From NCBI GenBank assembly GCA_002104905.1, contig MCFE01000116.1, positions 1 to 64,000 on the forward strand: DNA of 64,000 bases. Reading direction: 5' to 3'. Source of the DNA: Basidiobolus meristosporus CBS 931.73. Its lineage: Eukaryota; Basidiobolomycota; Basidiobolomycetes; Basidiobolales; Basidiobolaceae. How positions within the stretch are numbered: the stretch's first letter is position 1; each line of letters opens with the position of its first letter. The notes below the pieces were generated by a model. It saw only the letters and a list, made by a program, of their open reading frames with translations. It searched no databases and was not told the origin of the DNA. The translations under genes were made by a program, and so were the position numbers. This document shows positions 12,148 to 24,200 of the stretch, piece by piece.

Positions 12148-14742
12148 ATGTAAGCAATTTCTTCACTATCCAAGGGTAGGGCGTTCTTTTAATAACCGTA
12201 TCTTAGGTCACGTATTATTGTCAAGAATCTGCCCAAACACTTGAATGAGGACCGGTTCAAGGAGCATTTTTCTACTCAGGGAGAGGTGACTGATGTGAAA
12301 CTCATCCGTACAGCCCAAGGGCAAAGTCGTAGATTCGGTTATGTCGGTTTTCGTACCGAGAAAGAAGCTAAGGCTGCGGTTAGACACTTCAACAATACCT
12401 TCATCGATACCTCAAAGATTGTTGTAGAGAAAGCTTTACCTTATGGTGACGCTTCTTTACCGCGCCCATGGAGTCACCATAGTGTTGGTTCTACCGGATA
12501 CTTCCAAAAGACCGGAATAAGACCCGAGGAGGCGCAAAAAAGCATTGACGAGAAGAAAAAGAAAAGACAGGAAGAGTTTGAAAAAGAAATGAAGAAGAAA
12601 CAAGAGCACATTCAAAGCGTATACAAAGAGTTTGAAAATGACAAGCTTAAGGAGTTCTTGGAGGTCATGCAGCCTAAGACTAAAACCCGCACTTGGGCCA
12701 ACGATGACGTGAAGCCGGAAACCGAGCTTCCAAAGGTCAAAACCAATGTTACCGCCGTCAAGTCCAAGAAGGCTGGTGGTGAGGGAATTCTTCTTACAAA
12801 AACACATGTTAAGTTCGAGGATAGTGAAGATGAGTTGTATGAAGATATGCCAAGCAAGCCTACCAAAGATGAAGATGACGAAGAAATGGATACAAACACA
12901 GAAGAGCCGGAAGGAAAGCTTGCTAATGATACAAGTGTCTCTGATCTTGACTGGCTAAAGAGCAGAATGACCATGAAGCCTGAAAGCGATGCAGAATCAG
13001 ATTCTTCCAATAGCGATTCTGAGGACGAAGCAAGTGACGCCGATGGTTCAGAGGCCACAGCAAGTGAGCCGGAAAGCTCTGAGCCCAAGGAGACAGCTCC
13101 GGAGCCAGAGAAGGAAAAAGAAGCACCAGCTACCAAGCCTAGTGACCTTCCACCTGCTCGTCCTTTTGAAGTACCCCCAGCTGAACTCATCGCCGACACT
13201 GGTCGTCTGTTCTTGCGTAACCTGCCATACACCTGTACTGAAGATGATCTCAAAAAACTATTTAATAAGTTTGGACCGCTCTCTGAGATTCACATGCCAA
13301 TTGATAAGGAGACCAAGAAACCCAAGGGATTTGCCTACATTCTCTATCTTATCCCCGAACACGCTGTGAAAGCATTCTTTGAGCTGGATGGAAAGTTCTT
13401 CCAAGGCCGTCTCTTGCACATATTGCCAGCCAAGGAAAAGCCACAGCCTCCCAAGGAGGACGAAAGCAACATGTCAATCAAAAAGCAAAAAGAAGCCAAA
13501 CGTAAGGCACAGAGCGGAAACGATTTCAACTGGAACAGTCTGTTCATGAGCAGCGACGCGATCGCCGATTCCATTGCCGACCGCTTGAATGTCGCCAAAT
13601 CAGACATCTTGAATCCTGATGCCGATAACCTTGCTGTTCGTATGGCCATGGCCGAAACCCACATCATTACAGAGACGAAGGATTACCTTGAGGAGCATGG
13701 TATTTGTCTGGACGCTTTCGCCAAGAAGGAAAGAAGTGATACGGTCATTCTGGTCAAAAACATTCCGTACGGAACTGCTGAAGAGGAGTTTAGAGAGCTA
13801 TTCGGAAAGCACGGGTCACTGGGTCGTGTTTTGATTCCCCCTGCTAAAACCATTGCTGTAGTGGAATTCTTGGAGCCTAGTGAAGCTCGTGCCGCGTTTA
13901 GACATTTGGCTTACAAGCGCTTCAAGAATTCGTTGATTTATCTCGAGAAAGCACCCGTTGGAGTATTCAAATCCGAGTACGATCCAAATGCTAAGCCAGA
14001 GCACAAAAAGGCAGCATCCAGTAGCACCACGATCGAGGAAATCACCAAGGCCGATGATGAAGAGGATTTGGATACCGCCACGCTGTTTGTCAAGAATCTC
14101 AACTTCAACACTACTGAGGAGTCGCTTCGTAAAACTTTCGAGGGCATTGAGGGAATGCGTGCAGTACGTATCAAGACCAAGCCTGATCCCAAGAACCCTA
14201 GCAAAAAGCTATCGATGGGCTTCGGTTTTGTGGAGTTCACCTCCAAAGATACCGCACAGACTGCTTTGAAAGCACTTCAAGGAGTCATGCTAGATGAGCA
14301 CACACTACAACTCAAACTCTCCGACAAGAAGTCGATTCAAGAGCCGACTGGTCATCGCAAATCCACCTCTTCAAAGAAGGAGGGCACCAAACTCCTGGTT
14401 AAGAATATCGCTTTCGAAGCAACCAAGAAGGACTTGCAGCAGCTATTCAGCAACTATGGTCAGCTCAAGTCAGTTCGTCTTCCAAAGAAATTCTCCGGTG
14501 GACACCGTGGTTTCGCATTCGTTGAGTTCCTAACTAAGCAAGAGGCCAAGAACGTGATGAACAACCTGGCCAGCACTCATTTGTACGGCAGACATTTGGT
14601 TATTGAGTACGCGGAGGAGGAGAAGAGTATCGAGGAGATGAGAGCCAAAACCGAAAGAGAATACTCCAAAGAGGAGGCCATGAACCCTAACAAGAAGCAG
14701 AGAATCATGATGCCTGGTGAGGAAGAAGATATGGAGTTCTAA
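12148..14742 (+). CDS. MRD1: Mrd1/RBM19, multiple RRM pre-rRNA processing protein
   Basis: Exon 1 is only AT (12148-12149). A 57-nt intron (12150-12206, GTAAGC..TTAG) then splits the start codon, and exon 2 (12207-14742) supplies G and the rest, 845 residues in all. This start gives MSRIIVKNLPKHL, the conserved N-terminus of the family; a Met further on (12241) would cut RRM1. Five RRMs are seen: N-terminal (about 1-80), RLFLRNLPYTCTEDDL, TVILVKNIPYGTAEEE, TLFVKNLNFNTTEESL and KLLVKNIAFEATKKDL followed by GGHRGFAFVEF. A long acidic Ser/Glu-rich linker separates RRM1 from RRM2. Mrd1 binds pre-18S rRNA and the U3 region in the small-subunit processome. Yeast Mrd1 (887 residues) has the same five-RRM layout. 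Confidence 0.95.
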
Positions 14743-15077
14743 ATCCAGTCACTTTCATTATCCACCAATCTCTCCAGTATAGAATGTAATCTAATTTACC
14801 CATTGAACCGCTTGCACATCTGTAGAATAAATTTACTCATTTGTTAATTATCATTATCGAGAGCGAGGGAGAGCGAGGAGATTGTTTACTGATACCTTTC
14901 ATTGATTGGATCATTTGGCCTTCCGATCAATACTCTCTCTATTGCATGTGGGTGGATGGATATTGGTAATTTGGAATTCCCTCGACAGATTCGGATTTTT
15001 TCCTTTTTATAAACATATGCTGTCAAGTCCGTAGTTTTGCTTCGCTTTTGACCTAAACGCATTTTGACGCTAGAAGA
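14743..15077. other. Intergenic MRD1-RER1
   Basis: 335 bp containing the 3' end of MRD1 (AATAAATTT near 14826) and the RER1 promoter. Nothing else recognised. Confidence 0.5.
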
Positions 15078-15775
15078 ATGAACGTAGAAGAGACCGGGGA
15101 TTCCAACATCAACGCTTATAAAGTTGCTTTCGATAGAGTAAGTGTTATCCTCGGCTGGCTTGGCTCTCTGGCCTTCTATCGTACTCACCCTTCTCGACAA
15201 TGGTAGAGATACCAAGCATGGTTAGATTCCACCACACCATATGTGGCCCCTAGATGGGGAGCCTTCGGTGTACTTCTTGTGATCTTTATGCTTCGCATCA
15301 TTATTTCACAAGGGTGGTATATAGTTTGTTATGCTCTAGGCATCTATTTGCTGAATTTGTTCTTGGCTTTCCTGACCCCCAAGTTTGATCCTGCTTTGGA
15401 GGAGGAGATGGATTTGGAGGGCGAGGCAGAGGATGGGCCCTCACTCCCAACCAAGGCCGATGAAGAGTTCCGTCCGTTTATTCGTCGTCTTCCCGAGTTT
15501 AAGTTTTGGTAACTTCGAGACAGCAACTGCTTTTATGAGCTGCCACTAACGGCCTTCTTCCCTTTACCAGGTATTCCTCTGTCAAGGCTACAGTCATCTC
15601 TTTGTTCTGCACATTTTTCACTGCCTTGGACCTTCCCGTCTTTTGGCCCATTTTGCTGATGTACTTTATTATCCTTTTCGTGCTTACTATGAAGCGCCAG
15701 CTTCAACACATGTTGCGCTACAGATATCTACCTTTCACCACTGGGAAGAAGCAATACTCGAAATCCAACAAATAG
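15078..15775 (+). CDS. RER1: Rer1, Golgi-to-ER retrieval receptor
   Basis: Three exons (15078-15137, 15207-15508, 15571-15775) give 188 residues, the usual size. After a short N-tail and RYQAWLDSTTPYVAPRW come the four helices of Rer1. The segments WYIVCYALGIYLLNLFLAF, TPKFDP, RPFIRRLPEFKFWYS and the C-terminal tail with HMLRYRYLPFTTGKKQYS are family hallmarks. Rer1 sits in the cis-Golgi and returns ER membrane proteins by recognising polar residues in their transmembrane segments; the basic C-tail binds COPI. Intron 2 splits the Trp codon of FKFW. An AATAAA follows at 15805. It lies between MRD1 and SEC13, all on the plus strand. Confidence 0.97.
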
Positions 15776-15804
15776 ATCTATAGCTTTCACCCAATTAATT
15801 CCAA

Positions 15805-15810
15805 AATAAA
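15805..15810 (+). terminator. Poly(A) signal of RER1
   Basis: AATAAA 30 bp after the RER1 stop. Confidence 0.6.
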
Positions 15811-16175
15811 GTCCCTTGCGACAGTGATTTCATTAATCAATCAACATACCCGAAAATGGTTTATATATATGCACGTATGCTTACAACCCAGACTCTGCTC
15901 ATGATTGGTCACAATTGAATATGGATACATCCATACTAACAATACGTATTCGTTGGACATTCGATCGACCCAGCATCCACCACGTACACATCCAAGTGAT
16001 CCTTGAAATTTTTGTGTATCAAGTTTCTTCCAAACTGGTCCTGGAATCACCAATAGCATTTCAGCTCTCCCATTCGTCGCCTTCATTCATACTTGCGCAT
16101 TGTTATATACAAATTCCACCGTTCGACCAAGTTGTTTAGCTATTGAGAAGCTGCAAGTGAAGATAGTATTTTATT
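15811..16175. other. Intergenic RER1-SEC13
   Basis: About 365 bp; SEC13 promoter presumed. The short open frames on both strands have no recognisable content. Confidence 0.5.
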
Positions 16176-17532
16176 ATGGTAATTCCCCTCTGCACCTCCC
16201 GCTGTCTTTGGTTCCTAGCTAACCGATAACTTCGCCCTCTAGGCTGACACCACCAAACCCGCCACTAACTCTTTCGATACCCAACATGAGGACATGATCG
16301 TAAGCCCCCTTTATTCACCTTAAGCTGACGTGGGGGTACTAATGTTGTTTTCAACGGAAACAATTAGCATGATGCTCAAATGGACTACTACGGTAAACGT
16401 TTAGCCACCTGCTCCTCTGATCGTACTATCCGAATCTTTGAGGTGGAGGGAGAAAACCAAAGATTGATCCAGGTTCTACAAGGGTATTGCCGAGTCACTT
16501 TTTTTCACATCACGAAAGCATCCTGTTCATCAAATATTTCCCTTTAGTCATGAAGGCCCCGTTTGGCAAGTCGCTTGGGCTCATCCCAAATTCGGCAGCA
16601 TCCTGGCCTCCTGCTCTTATGACGGACGTGTTTTCATCTGGAAGGAGGTGGAAGGAAACTGGACCAAAATCAAGGAGCACACTCATCACACTTCTTCCGG
16701 TGAGTGCCATTTTTCTTGGCAGTTGGTTATGGGTTTTTGTTGCTTTCCACCCGTACTGACCTGAGCTTACCTCAAACAACAGTCAACTCCATTGCTTGGG
16801 CTCCCCACGAACTGGGCCCTATCATTGCCTGCGCTTCCTCTGACGGAAAGGTTTCAGTATTGACCTTCAGAGATGATTCTACCTGGGATGCACAGGTGCT
16901 TCAAGCCGATGCTATTGGCTGCAACGCCGTTGCTTGGGCTCCTGCTACCACCCCAGGGGGATTGATCCAAGTTTCCGGTGCCGCCCCCAACGCCAACTCT
17001 GTCAAGAGATTTGCCACCGGTGGATGTGATAACCAGATTAAGATCTGGTCGTGGAGGTAATGCCAGATATCCAACATGTGTTAAAGTTGCGCTGAATGCT
17101 GATCCCATATTTCTCTCAGAGAGGACACCAACACTTGGAAAGAGGAGGATTCCCTTGAGGGTCATACCGATTGGATCCGCGATTTGGCTTGGGCTCCCAA
17201 CATTGGCCTTCCCAAAACCTACCTCGCTAGTTGCTCCCAAGTAAGAATGTCTAACCCGCGGTAGCTGGTACGAGTCTCGAACTAACAGCGTGCCTACTCT
17301 TTTCTAGGATAAGACCGTGTTGATCTGGACCAAAGACTCGCCAAACGGTAGCTGGACCAAGAAGGCATTGAAGGCAGAGAAATTCCCGGACGTCGTCTGG
17401 CGTGTCAGCTGGTCCCTCTCCGGAAACATCTTGGCAGTTTCTTGCGGTGATAACAAAGTCACCCTCTGGAAGGAGAACTTGAAGGGAGACTGGGAATGTG
17501 TTAGCGAGATGGAGGAGAAAAATATATATTAG
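16176..17532 (+). CDS. SEC13: Sec13, COPII coat and nuclear pore WD40 protein
   Basis: Seven exons: 16176-16178, 16243-16299, 16368-16483, 16548-16699, 16783-17056, 17120-17240 and 17308-17532. All phases agree, giving 315 residues. Exon 1 is the ATG alone, followed directly by the donor GTAATT. Six WD40 blades are present, for example [78 protein letters not shown] and [16 protein letters not shown]. Sec13 pairs with Sec31 in the outer COPII cage at ER exit sites and with Nup145C in the nuclear pore; Sec31 or Nup145C supply the seventh blade. It is convergent with the eL28 gene (286 bp apart). An AATAAA follows at 17564. Confidence 0.97.
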
Positions 17533-17563
17533 ATAGGAATCAAACAACATATCAAAATCCCGT

Positions 17564-17569
17564 AATAAA
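17564..17569 (+). terminator. Poly(A) signal of SEC13
   Basis: AATAAA 32 bp after the SEC13 stop codon. Confidence 0.55.
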
Positions 17570-17755
17570 CCACAATAATGCCAAACCATGGTTATTCCCA
17601 AAGATCTTCGCCGTGACGATGTAACCTTTGAATCCGGTGGTCGACTTACCCCCTCACGTTGCTATTCCACACATGATTAACATTCCCTTGGCAGGGGTGA
17701 TTTGCAGCACGTTCACTGAATATCAATTTACAGACAAGACAAGATTTGAGGCTAA

Positions 17756-17766
17756 TGTTTATTTAT
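17756..17766 (-). terminator. Poly(A) signal of RPL28
   Basis: Overlapping AATAAATAAAC on the minus strand about 55 bp after the eL28 stop. Confidence 0.55.
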
Positions 17767-17817
17767 TTGAATACGGAGTTGTCAAACATCGAAGTTCTCT
17801 AGTAAACCGAGAGGAGT

Positions 17818-18452
17818 TTACTTGCGGAGAGTGGTGCGACCGGCCTTCTTGGTGACCTTCTTGGGCTTTTGGGCAGCAAGAATGGCGGAGAGACGACCAA
17901 GAGCAGCCTGAGAGAGAAAAGAGTCGGTTAGAAATCATGTGGGTTTGAGTTGTTTGTGTTGGATGTGTCGCCACTGAAATAACGCTTATTCGTAGATGCT
18001 GAATGAAGCGTGGGTATCAAATGACGAAGGAAAATGTGGCAATCAATATACGTCCAGCCTTCATGTCACGAATTGGGTGGATTCTAGCAGATTGCATCGA
18101 GAGAGGGGGTGTGTGTGGGTGGTGTACATACCTTACGCAAATCAGCACGATAACCGGAGCGAGCAATGCTGTTGGCGATAACCTTGGCGGATCTGCGGGA
18201 AGATCCAGAGATGGTGACCTTGTTGAAGGCCTTGGCGGGCTTGGCAGCAGAGACGGATTGCTTCTTGGTAGTCAAGACAACACCCTTGCCGGAGGCAGCA
18301 ACACCGACAACCTTGTTGTTGGCCAAACCAGAGTACTTGAAGGAGTTCAAGTTGGTCAAGTTGTTGGGTTCAGTGGTGAATTGAACTCCGTTGCGCTTGA
18401 CAAGGAAGCTGGAGTTGTCCTTAACGAGAAGCCAGGTAAGATCAGCCGACAT
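17818..18452 (-). CDS. RPL28: 60S ribosomal protein eL28
   Basis: Two exons (18132-18452, 17818-17907) encode 136 residues, matching human eL28 (137). N-terminus MSADLTWLLVKDNSSFLVKR, then TTEPNNLTNLNSFKYSGL, and near the intron YRADLRK|AALGRLSAILAAQKPKK are all conserved positions. The tail is Lys-rich. The 224-nt intron is the longest in the gene-dense part; I looked for C/D box motifs in it on the coding strand and saw none convincing. eL28 is absent from Saccharomyces cerevisiae, so its presence is a lineage hint. The upstream region contains A/T-tract motifs of the form TGAAAAAGTTT (18675-18685). Confidence 0.96.
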
Positions 18453-18952
18453 GGTAAATATCTAGTGTCAACGGGTTAGCACGATGTCATCCAAGCCATA
18501 CATCCATCCATCCGTGTTAAGAACTTCAAGACATCCAATGGGGGAAATGGTACATACATAAGTCCTCTAGACAAAAGCCAGTTCGAGAAAGAAGGAATCA
18601 GACCCAACTAAGTCGAGCTCAATAAAGTCTTTCCACCCACCCGACCGGGGAACCCGGGGCGATCTGAAAAAAATCTGAAAAAGTTTCCTTCATTTGTGAA
18701 AATGATTTATGCCGTTTGGCCATCCTGGGCTATCCCTAAGCATCTCCTGGGTGGGAGTTAAGTCCACTCTTAAGCAATTTGTCGGGCCTTCCCCAATAGT
18801 GGGCCGCATTTTGGATCCCTAAAATTCCGCAGATTGTATTCCTTGTGAACAGGGAACAACGTCACTGGTACACCAACGTTTAGAAGCCAAGTGGTTTACG
18901 AAAGCTAGTTTTTGCCCCCCCCCTCAGCACCTGGTTATTTTAGTAAGCTAGA
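18453..18952. other. Divergent promoter region of RPL28 and CAF1
   Basis: 500 bp between divergent starts. TGAAAAAGTTT at 18675-18685 resembles the RRPE core in the orientation facing away from RPL28. Runs of C occur near 18915. No RNA gene recognised. Confidence 0.4.
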
Positions 18953-20259
18953 ATGCCAGCTAAAGAAAGTAGATATATCAAAGAAGTATGGGCGGATAAT
19001 CTTGAGCAAGAGATAGCGTACCTAAGAGTCCTTATCGAGAAGTATCCGTACGTCGCCATGGTAGGTGTTTCTGAAACGGCACCTTTCGCGACCATCGGGG
19101 TGTTTCCCTTCGTGTCCGCCACGTTTTTATGCCGTTTGGGTGGCCCGGTCACGTGGTGTAGATCCGCTTCTTTTCATAGTGCTCATGTTGTGCTTTAGGA
19201 TACCGAGTTCCCAGGAGTGGTGGCCAGGCCCATCGGGACGTTCAAGACCTCCGCTGATTACCATTTCCAAACGTTACGCTGCAACGTGGATCTGCTGAAG
19301 CTGATCCAGCTGGGGATTACGCTGGCGGATGAGAGGGGAAACCTGGCCCCTGGCATCTGCACCTGGCAGTTTAATTTCAAATTCAGTTTGAGGTGACTCC
19401 GTATTCCTTTCTTCCCAGAGCACGCTGGAGGTACTAACCACCTGGCACAGCGACGATTCCTACGCCCAGGACTCCATAGATCTCTTGAGTAATTCGGGAC
19501 TGGACTTCGAGAAACATCAGGAATTCGGAATCGATGTACACCATTTTGGGGAGCTGCTCATCAGTTCAGGTTTTGTGTTGTTCAGTGAGGTGAAGTGGAT
19601 CTCGTTTCACAGGTATGTTGTGTGTCCAGCCGGATATCCATCCAGATAGGTAGTAAACGTGCTCTTCTAGCGGCTACGACTTTGGATACTTGCTGAAAGT
19701 ACTCACGTGCACCCCGCTTCCGGCGAGTGAGACGGAGTTCTTCGAATTGCTGCGTATCTATTTTCCGTGCATCTACGACATCAAATATCTGATGAAAAGC
19801 TGCAAAAATCTCAAGGGCGGGTTGCAAGATATCGCCGACGAACTGCAGGTATTCCGGTCGGTCCGATGCTCCTCCCGTCGCGACGAAAACTGACTTCCCT
19901 CGTTAGGTTCCCCGGATTGGACCACAGCACCAAGCAGGTAGTGACAGCCTCCTGACAAGCGCCACTTTTTTCAAAATGCGCCAAATCTTCTTCGATGACC
20001 ACATTGACGATGAGAAGTACCTGTAAGTCGGCACTCCTCGCTGTATCCCCCGCCCATGACGGCTCGTTAACTCTCGTTTCGTTGTAGGGGCTACCTATAT
20101 GGCTTAGGTTCAGGGAACAGCTCCAACTCCACTTCCGTCGCCCCCAATCCAATGCCCACTCCAGTGGCCGCTGCATTGTCCGTGAACTCCCCTACCCCCG
20201 AGTTCGCCAACGGTAATGTGAACGGGCTTCTTAGCGCTATCTTTACTACGTCCACTTGA
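18953..20259 (+). CDS. POP2: Caf1/Pop2 (CNOT7) deadenylase of the CCR4-NOT complex
   Basis: Six exons: 18953-19060, 19199-19392, 19451-19612, 19671-19848, 19907-20022 and 20088-20259; phases agree and give 309 residues. The DEDD nuclease core is intact: MDTEFPG supplies the first Asp and Glu, HSGYDFGYL the third acidic residue, and [10 protein letters not shown] the fourth. Other family blocks are [29 protein letters not shown] and [19 protein letters not shown]. The protein removes poly(A) tails in the cytoplasm as the Caf1 subunit bound to Not1. The first intron falls exactly before the catalytic Asp. The last 45 residues are low complexity (Ser/Asn/Pro). A GTAATG at 20214 could be used as an extra donor, so the extreme C-terminus is less certain. 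AATAAA at 20399. Confidence 0.96.
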
Positions 20260-20398
20260 TGACACCATTCCCCCTACCCACGTCGTTCACCCATGTAAAG
20301 TTAGTCTTCATAATACGCACCCTACCATCACCCACCCTTTTCTACTTGTCACATATTATTTTCCCTTTCTACACGATTGTCTTACTATTTGAATTGAA

Positions 20399-20404
20399 AA
20401 TAAA
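20399..20404 (+). terminator. Poly(A) signal of POP2
   Basis: AATAAA about 140 bp after the proposed POP2 stop codon, within the 369-bp gap to TIM8. The rest of that gap holds the TIM8 promoter and nothing else recognisable. Confidence 0.4.
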
Positions 20405-20628
20405 TCCCCCGCTGGTAGTCAACTAATCTGGGATTCAGTGGGACGGGGAGCGGGGCTGGGCTAGGGTTCCGATTTGGAAACGATGCTGGCAACAAGCGTG
20501 GGGACTGGATGGGATGGGATGGATGGGTTTGATCACCTGACCGAGCGAGGAGGATTTTGAAGAGATTTTCGCGGTGGAGAGCGGGATCCACACGCAACCT
20601 CCTTTACGAACCACCCACCAAGCGCAGT

Positions 20629-20877
20629 ATGTCCCAAGAATTCAGCGAGCAAGACCAACGGGAGTTGGCCCAATTCCTCGAAGGGGAGAACGCCAAGGCC
20701 AAGCTCCAACAAAGCATCCACACCTTCACCGACCTGTGCTGGGACAAGTGCATCAGCAAGGTGGGCAACAAGCTTGACCGCTCCGAGGAGGCCTGCCTCA
20801 CCAACTGCGTGGACCGGTTCTTGGACACCTCTCTCCTGATCGTGAAAAACCTCGAGGAGAAGCGAAGCTCCTTCTAG
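20629..20877 (+). CDS. TIM8: Tim8, small Tim chaperone of the mitochondrial intermembrane space
   Basis: 82 residues from the ATG at 20629. The twin CX3C motif is complete (CWDKC and CLTNC, 19 residues between), with ELAQFLEGENAKAKLQQSIH before it and CVDRFLDTS after it, which places it in Tim8 rather than Tim9, 10 or 13. Tim8 forms a hexamer with Tim13 and escorts hydrophobic precursors to TIM22 or TIM23; the cysteines make two disulfides through the Mia40 pathway. The frame is open 24 codons further upstream to an ATG at 20557, but Tim8 proteins lack such an extension, so I choose 20629. Single exon. It is convergent with GPI1, whose stop lies 325 bp away. AATAAA at 20960. Confidence 0.95.
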   Translation: MSQEFSEQDQRELAQFLEGENAKAKLQQSIHTFTDLCWDKCISKVGNKLDRSEEACLTNCVDRFLDTSLLIVKNLEEKRSSF

Positions 20878-20959
20878 GCCTTTTTCCCGCCTCCGCACGT
20901 GGTCCACCCGCCCTCTGCATCGTTCTCCTTCTCTTCACCGGGTAGTCCCCGTCTTCATC

Positions 20960-20965
20960 AATAAA
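20960..20965 (+). terminator. Poly(A) signal of TIM8
   Basis: AATAAA 83 bp after the TIM8 stop, in the convergent TIM8-GPI1 gap. Confidence 0.55.
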
Positions 20966-21060
20966 CATACTTTCCTGAAACCGTTTACTGTCTTCGTTCT
21001 GAAATTACCCTCGGGGAGGAGGTTGGCAACCCCGAAACCACGTGTTAAACTCGGCATTGA

Positions 21061-21066
21061 TTTATT
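21061..21066 (-). terminator. Poly(A) signal of GPI1
   Basis: AATAAA on the minus strand 137 bp after the GPI1 stop. About 100 bp separate it from the TIM8 signal, so the two 3' UTRs may overlap. Confidence 0.45.
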
Positions 21067-21202
21067 GGGAATCTTTATATCTTTCTTGGAGGAATATGCA
21101 AGGAAGGGTTGGCGTGGGTAGGGCCGGGTTGAGGGGGAGGGGCGGGACGAGGTGCAGTTGGTATTCTATGAGACTTCACCCGGGTACCTGCGCTCGAGAG
21201 GC

Positions 21203-24200
21203 CTATTCGTAGGGTGATTCCTTGTTGCCGCGATGGAAGGTGAGATTCCCCTTCAAGAAGTACCAGAAATGCTCCAACGATTGTCTAGAGTACGAGGGAA
21301 AGTTGGTTCGGATGTAAGTACGGGCACAGGAAGAAGACCTGAGACGTGAAGAAACGTTACCTTCGTTCGGGGAGCATGGGGTACTGGTGGTTTGGGAGAA
21401 AGAGGTCAGGAGGGAGTCAGATGCTCATTTGGATGGGAAACCTTACCTGAAGCTTGGGAACCGGCTTGATCATTTCCCCGGTCAGAAGGCAGCGGAGGAC
21501 GTACAAGGAGAGATACTGGGACCGCATCTCCTTGAGTAGCAGGGTGTACTGGAAAAACACCGACATGATGGGGATGGGCATGTTACGGATGAACAGGTAG
21601 GTGATCTTCTTGGGCTGCGACGAGGGTGGGGACGCGACTCTCTCACTCGACACCACGCTGGCATAGGTCCTTTGCTTGCCACGATACCGCATCTCCTGAT
21701 CCCTGTCCCTCTCTCTGTCGCGTTCATTGTAGCCCGGTGCTGGATGGATGGGCTTGGGCGCGTGCAAGGAGCTGATCCCATCCTTGGAGGACTTCTCTCG
21801 GCCAGTGCGGATGTGCCCGAGATTGGTTCGGGTCTTGCCGCGCAGTCGCGATTTGAGGTATTGCTTCGCGCGGGCGAGGTGGAAAGAGACGGGCCTCTGG
21901 CGCAGGATGTAGTTGGAGTCGCATATGTCCAGCTTCAGTCCACCCGGCAATTTCTCCGGGTCCAGGATGCGGAGCATGATGGCGAAGATGGGGAAATGAT
22001 TCAGCAGCGCCAACAGCATCCCGAAGCTGATCTGCAGAAAGACCACCCCCAAACGACCCTACAACGGAATGGGTTGAGTACAGTGCCGGACCCTCCGAGA
22101 GTCAACGCTGGCGGCTTACCGTGAGGAAGGTGAGGTAGTACACGACGATGGTCGGAAACAGGAAGGTCAGGAGGGTGAAGAGGATGGTGCCGATCAGCAG
22201 CTGGTCCAGCCCGTAATCGCACGAGTCCGTTCTCTTCCGGAGCGGGTTGTACTTCTTCCCTGGGAAAAGGTTAGTATCGCGACCCAACCCCTCACCGCAC
22301 GAACAGGCCGCTCACCTCGGAACAGATTGAACAGCGAGTACAGCACCGACGATTGCCAGTTGTAGATCCGAGCCGCCACCAGATAGAACCAGTAGATGTG
22401 AAGGGTCAGCAGGGACAGCAGGTCCGTCATCAAGGCCAGGATCATGGAGCACCCGAACATCCCAAACAGCCCGATCACCGCGATCACCGCGGGGATCAGT
22501 GGCTTCGTTGGGGCGATGCACACTAAGGAGGTCAGTGGGTTGGTGACCGGCAGTCGATGTCGACGCTGAGAAGCCACTTACCTGACCACAGATGGATCAG
22601 CCACAGGAACAGCTCTCCGAGGAATTTGTCCAGCTCGCTGTTCAGCTTGAGTCCGGCTGGCCATCCCATCAGCCACACCATCAGCTGCTCCAGGGAAGAG
22701 ATGGTGTAATGCTACGCCCTCCTAGCGTTAGTCTTGCCCAAGGGGAGGGAGGGGAGGAGAGGAGAGGGACCGGGGCTCTTACCTGCAGATTTTCCATCAG
22801 GAACTGGGTCACCTCCACGCTGTTGTTGATCAGGAAGGTCCCTACCGCCACACCGATCATGATGTCGTTGGCCACAAGCCACATGCTGTTGTAAAAACTA
22901 AGAAGCGAGGTGAGCTGGGTGGATCGCAATGAGATGGGGGTGGGCGTGGGGGTGGATTACTTGATGTAGTGGGCCCGGGTGATGTCCGAGTCTGTCCATC
23001 GCTTCTTCCTGAGCGTACTGTACTGCCAAGGCCAGAAGCACGCTAGCCGCAGTCTCAGCTCGATCTGTTGCCCTGGATGGGGGATTAGTGCTCAAACAGG
23101 TGGCGTTGGCGACATGGGCGTCAAGACGTACCAGTGGCGGTGAGGTCCTTGAGCGAGGCTCCGTTGAGCAGCCATGGGGGGAGGTTGAGGTTCAGGAAGG
23201 TCAGAGCCAGCTCAGCTAGCACTCGTGCCATGAACAGCACAATCCACAGTGGCTGCGCAAACACGAGGGTAAGCAGTTTCGAGACGCCGGTGGCAAGCGC
23301 AGACCCCAGCTGGTTCAGCCAACACGCCGCCGAGGAGATCCAGACAACCAGCCATTGCTGACTGGCCATCGGGTTCCTCTTGGGGCAACGACGACGTATA
23401 CAGCGCTCGATGTCAAAGGAGGAGTTGATCTGGTCGCTCAGTCAGAACAAGGCTGTCCATTCGATCGGGAGGGGGGGGGTGCTCTTACCTGGTTCAGGAT
23501 GACGTCCATGTCGTTGTCTCCAGATTTCTCGTGAGTGTGGGTGGCACGTTTGTTCGGGAGCATGAAGTTCTTCGCCTTCCTGGTGATTTGGGCGATTGCA
23601 TCGTCTGCCGCAGAATTCTGCTCCATGTACTTGGAGATGTCCAGATCGAGGGGGTGGTTCGAGAGGTGCTGGAGATGCGACGGGTCAGGTCGCTTGAAAA
23701 ATATGATTTCTGAGCTGAGGCCGTGGTATCGGTATCCACAGCAATACACCGATCTGCATCGCATATTGGTTAGTGGCGGACAAGTGGGTGGCGGGTGAAG
23801 GGGGTGGTACCTAAGGGTGGGCATCAGGTTCTTCTGCATCTGAATGGTGACCCACAGGTTGGCCGTTTGCTTCTTTTCGACGATCCCTGGAGCCGAGGTC
23901 AGCAAGAGCCCGAGGCGAAGTCAGCCAAAATATGGAGATACCTTTGTGGTTCAGAATGGAACTCAGGTCGTCCTCGTTCTCATCCACCGCCATGAACACC
24001 CCGATCACGCTGGGCGGGACCATGCAGAGCTTCAGCATGGTGTCGTACTCGGAATAACTCTCCGAGGATAGGTTTCCAAGGAACCGTTCCAGATCGGGGA
24101 GCTGGCGAGTCCGGGAGGGTAGTTGAAGGTTGAGAACCGCACACTCCCACCAGCTAGTACACAAACGTTTCTTACCTCGACATCTTGGATCACCGCCGCC

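Noticed and set aside
17908-18131. snoRNA in the eL28 intron
   Set aside because: The intron is long enough, but I saw no convincing C box (TGATGA) and D box (CTGA) pair, and no clear H/ACA ends on the coding strand.
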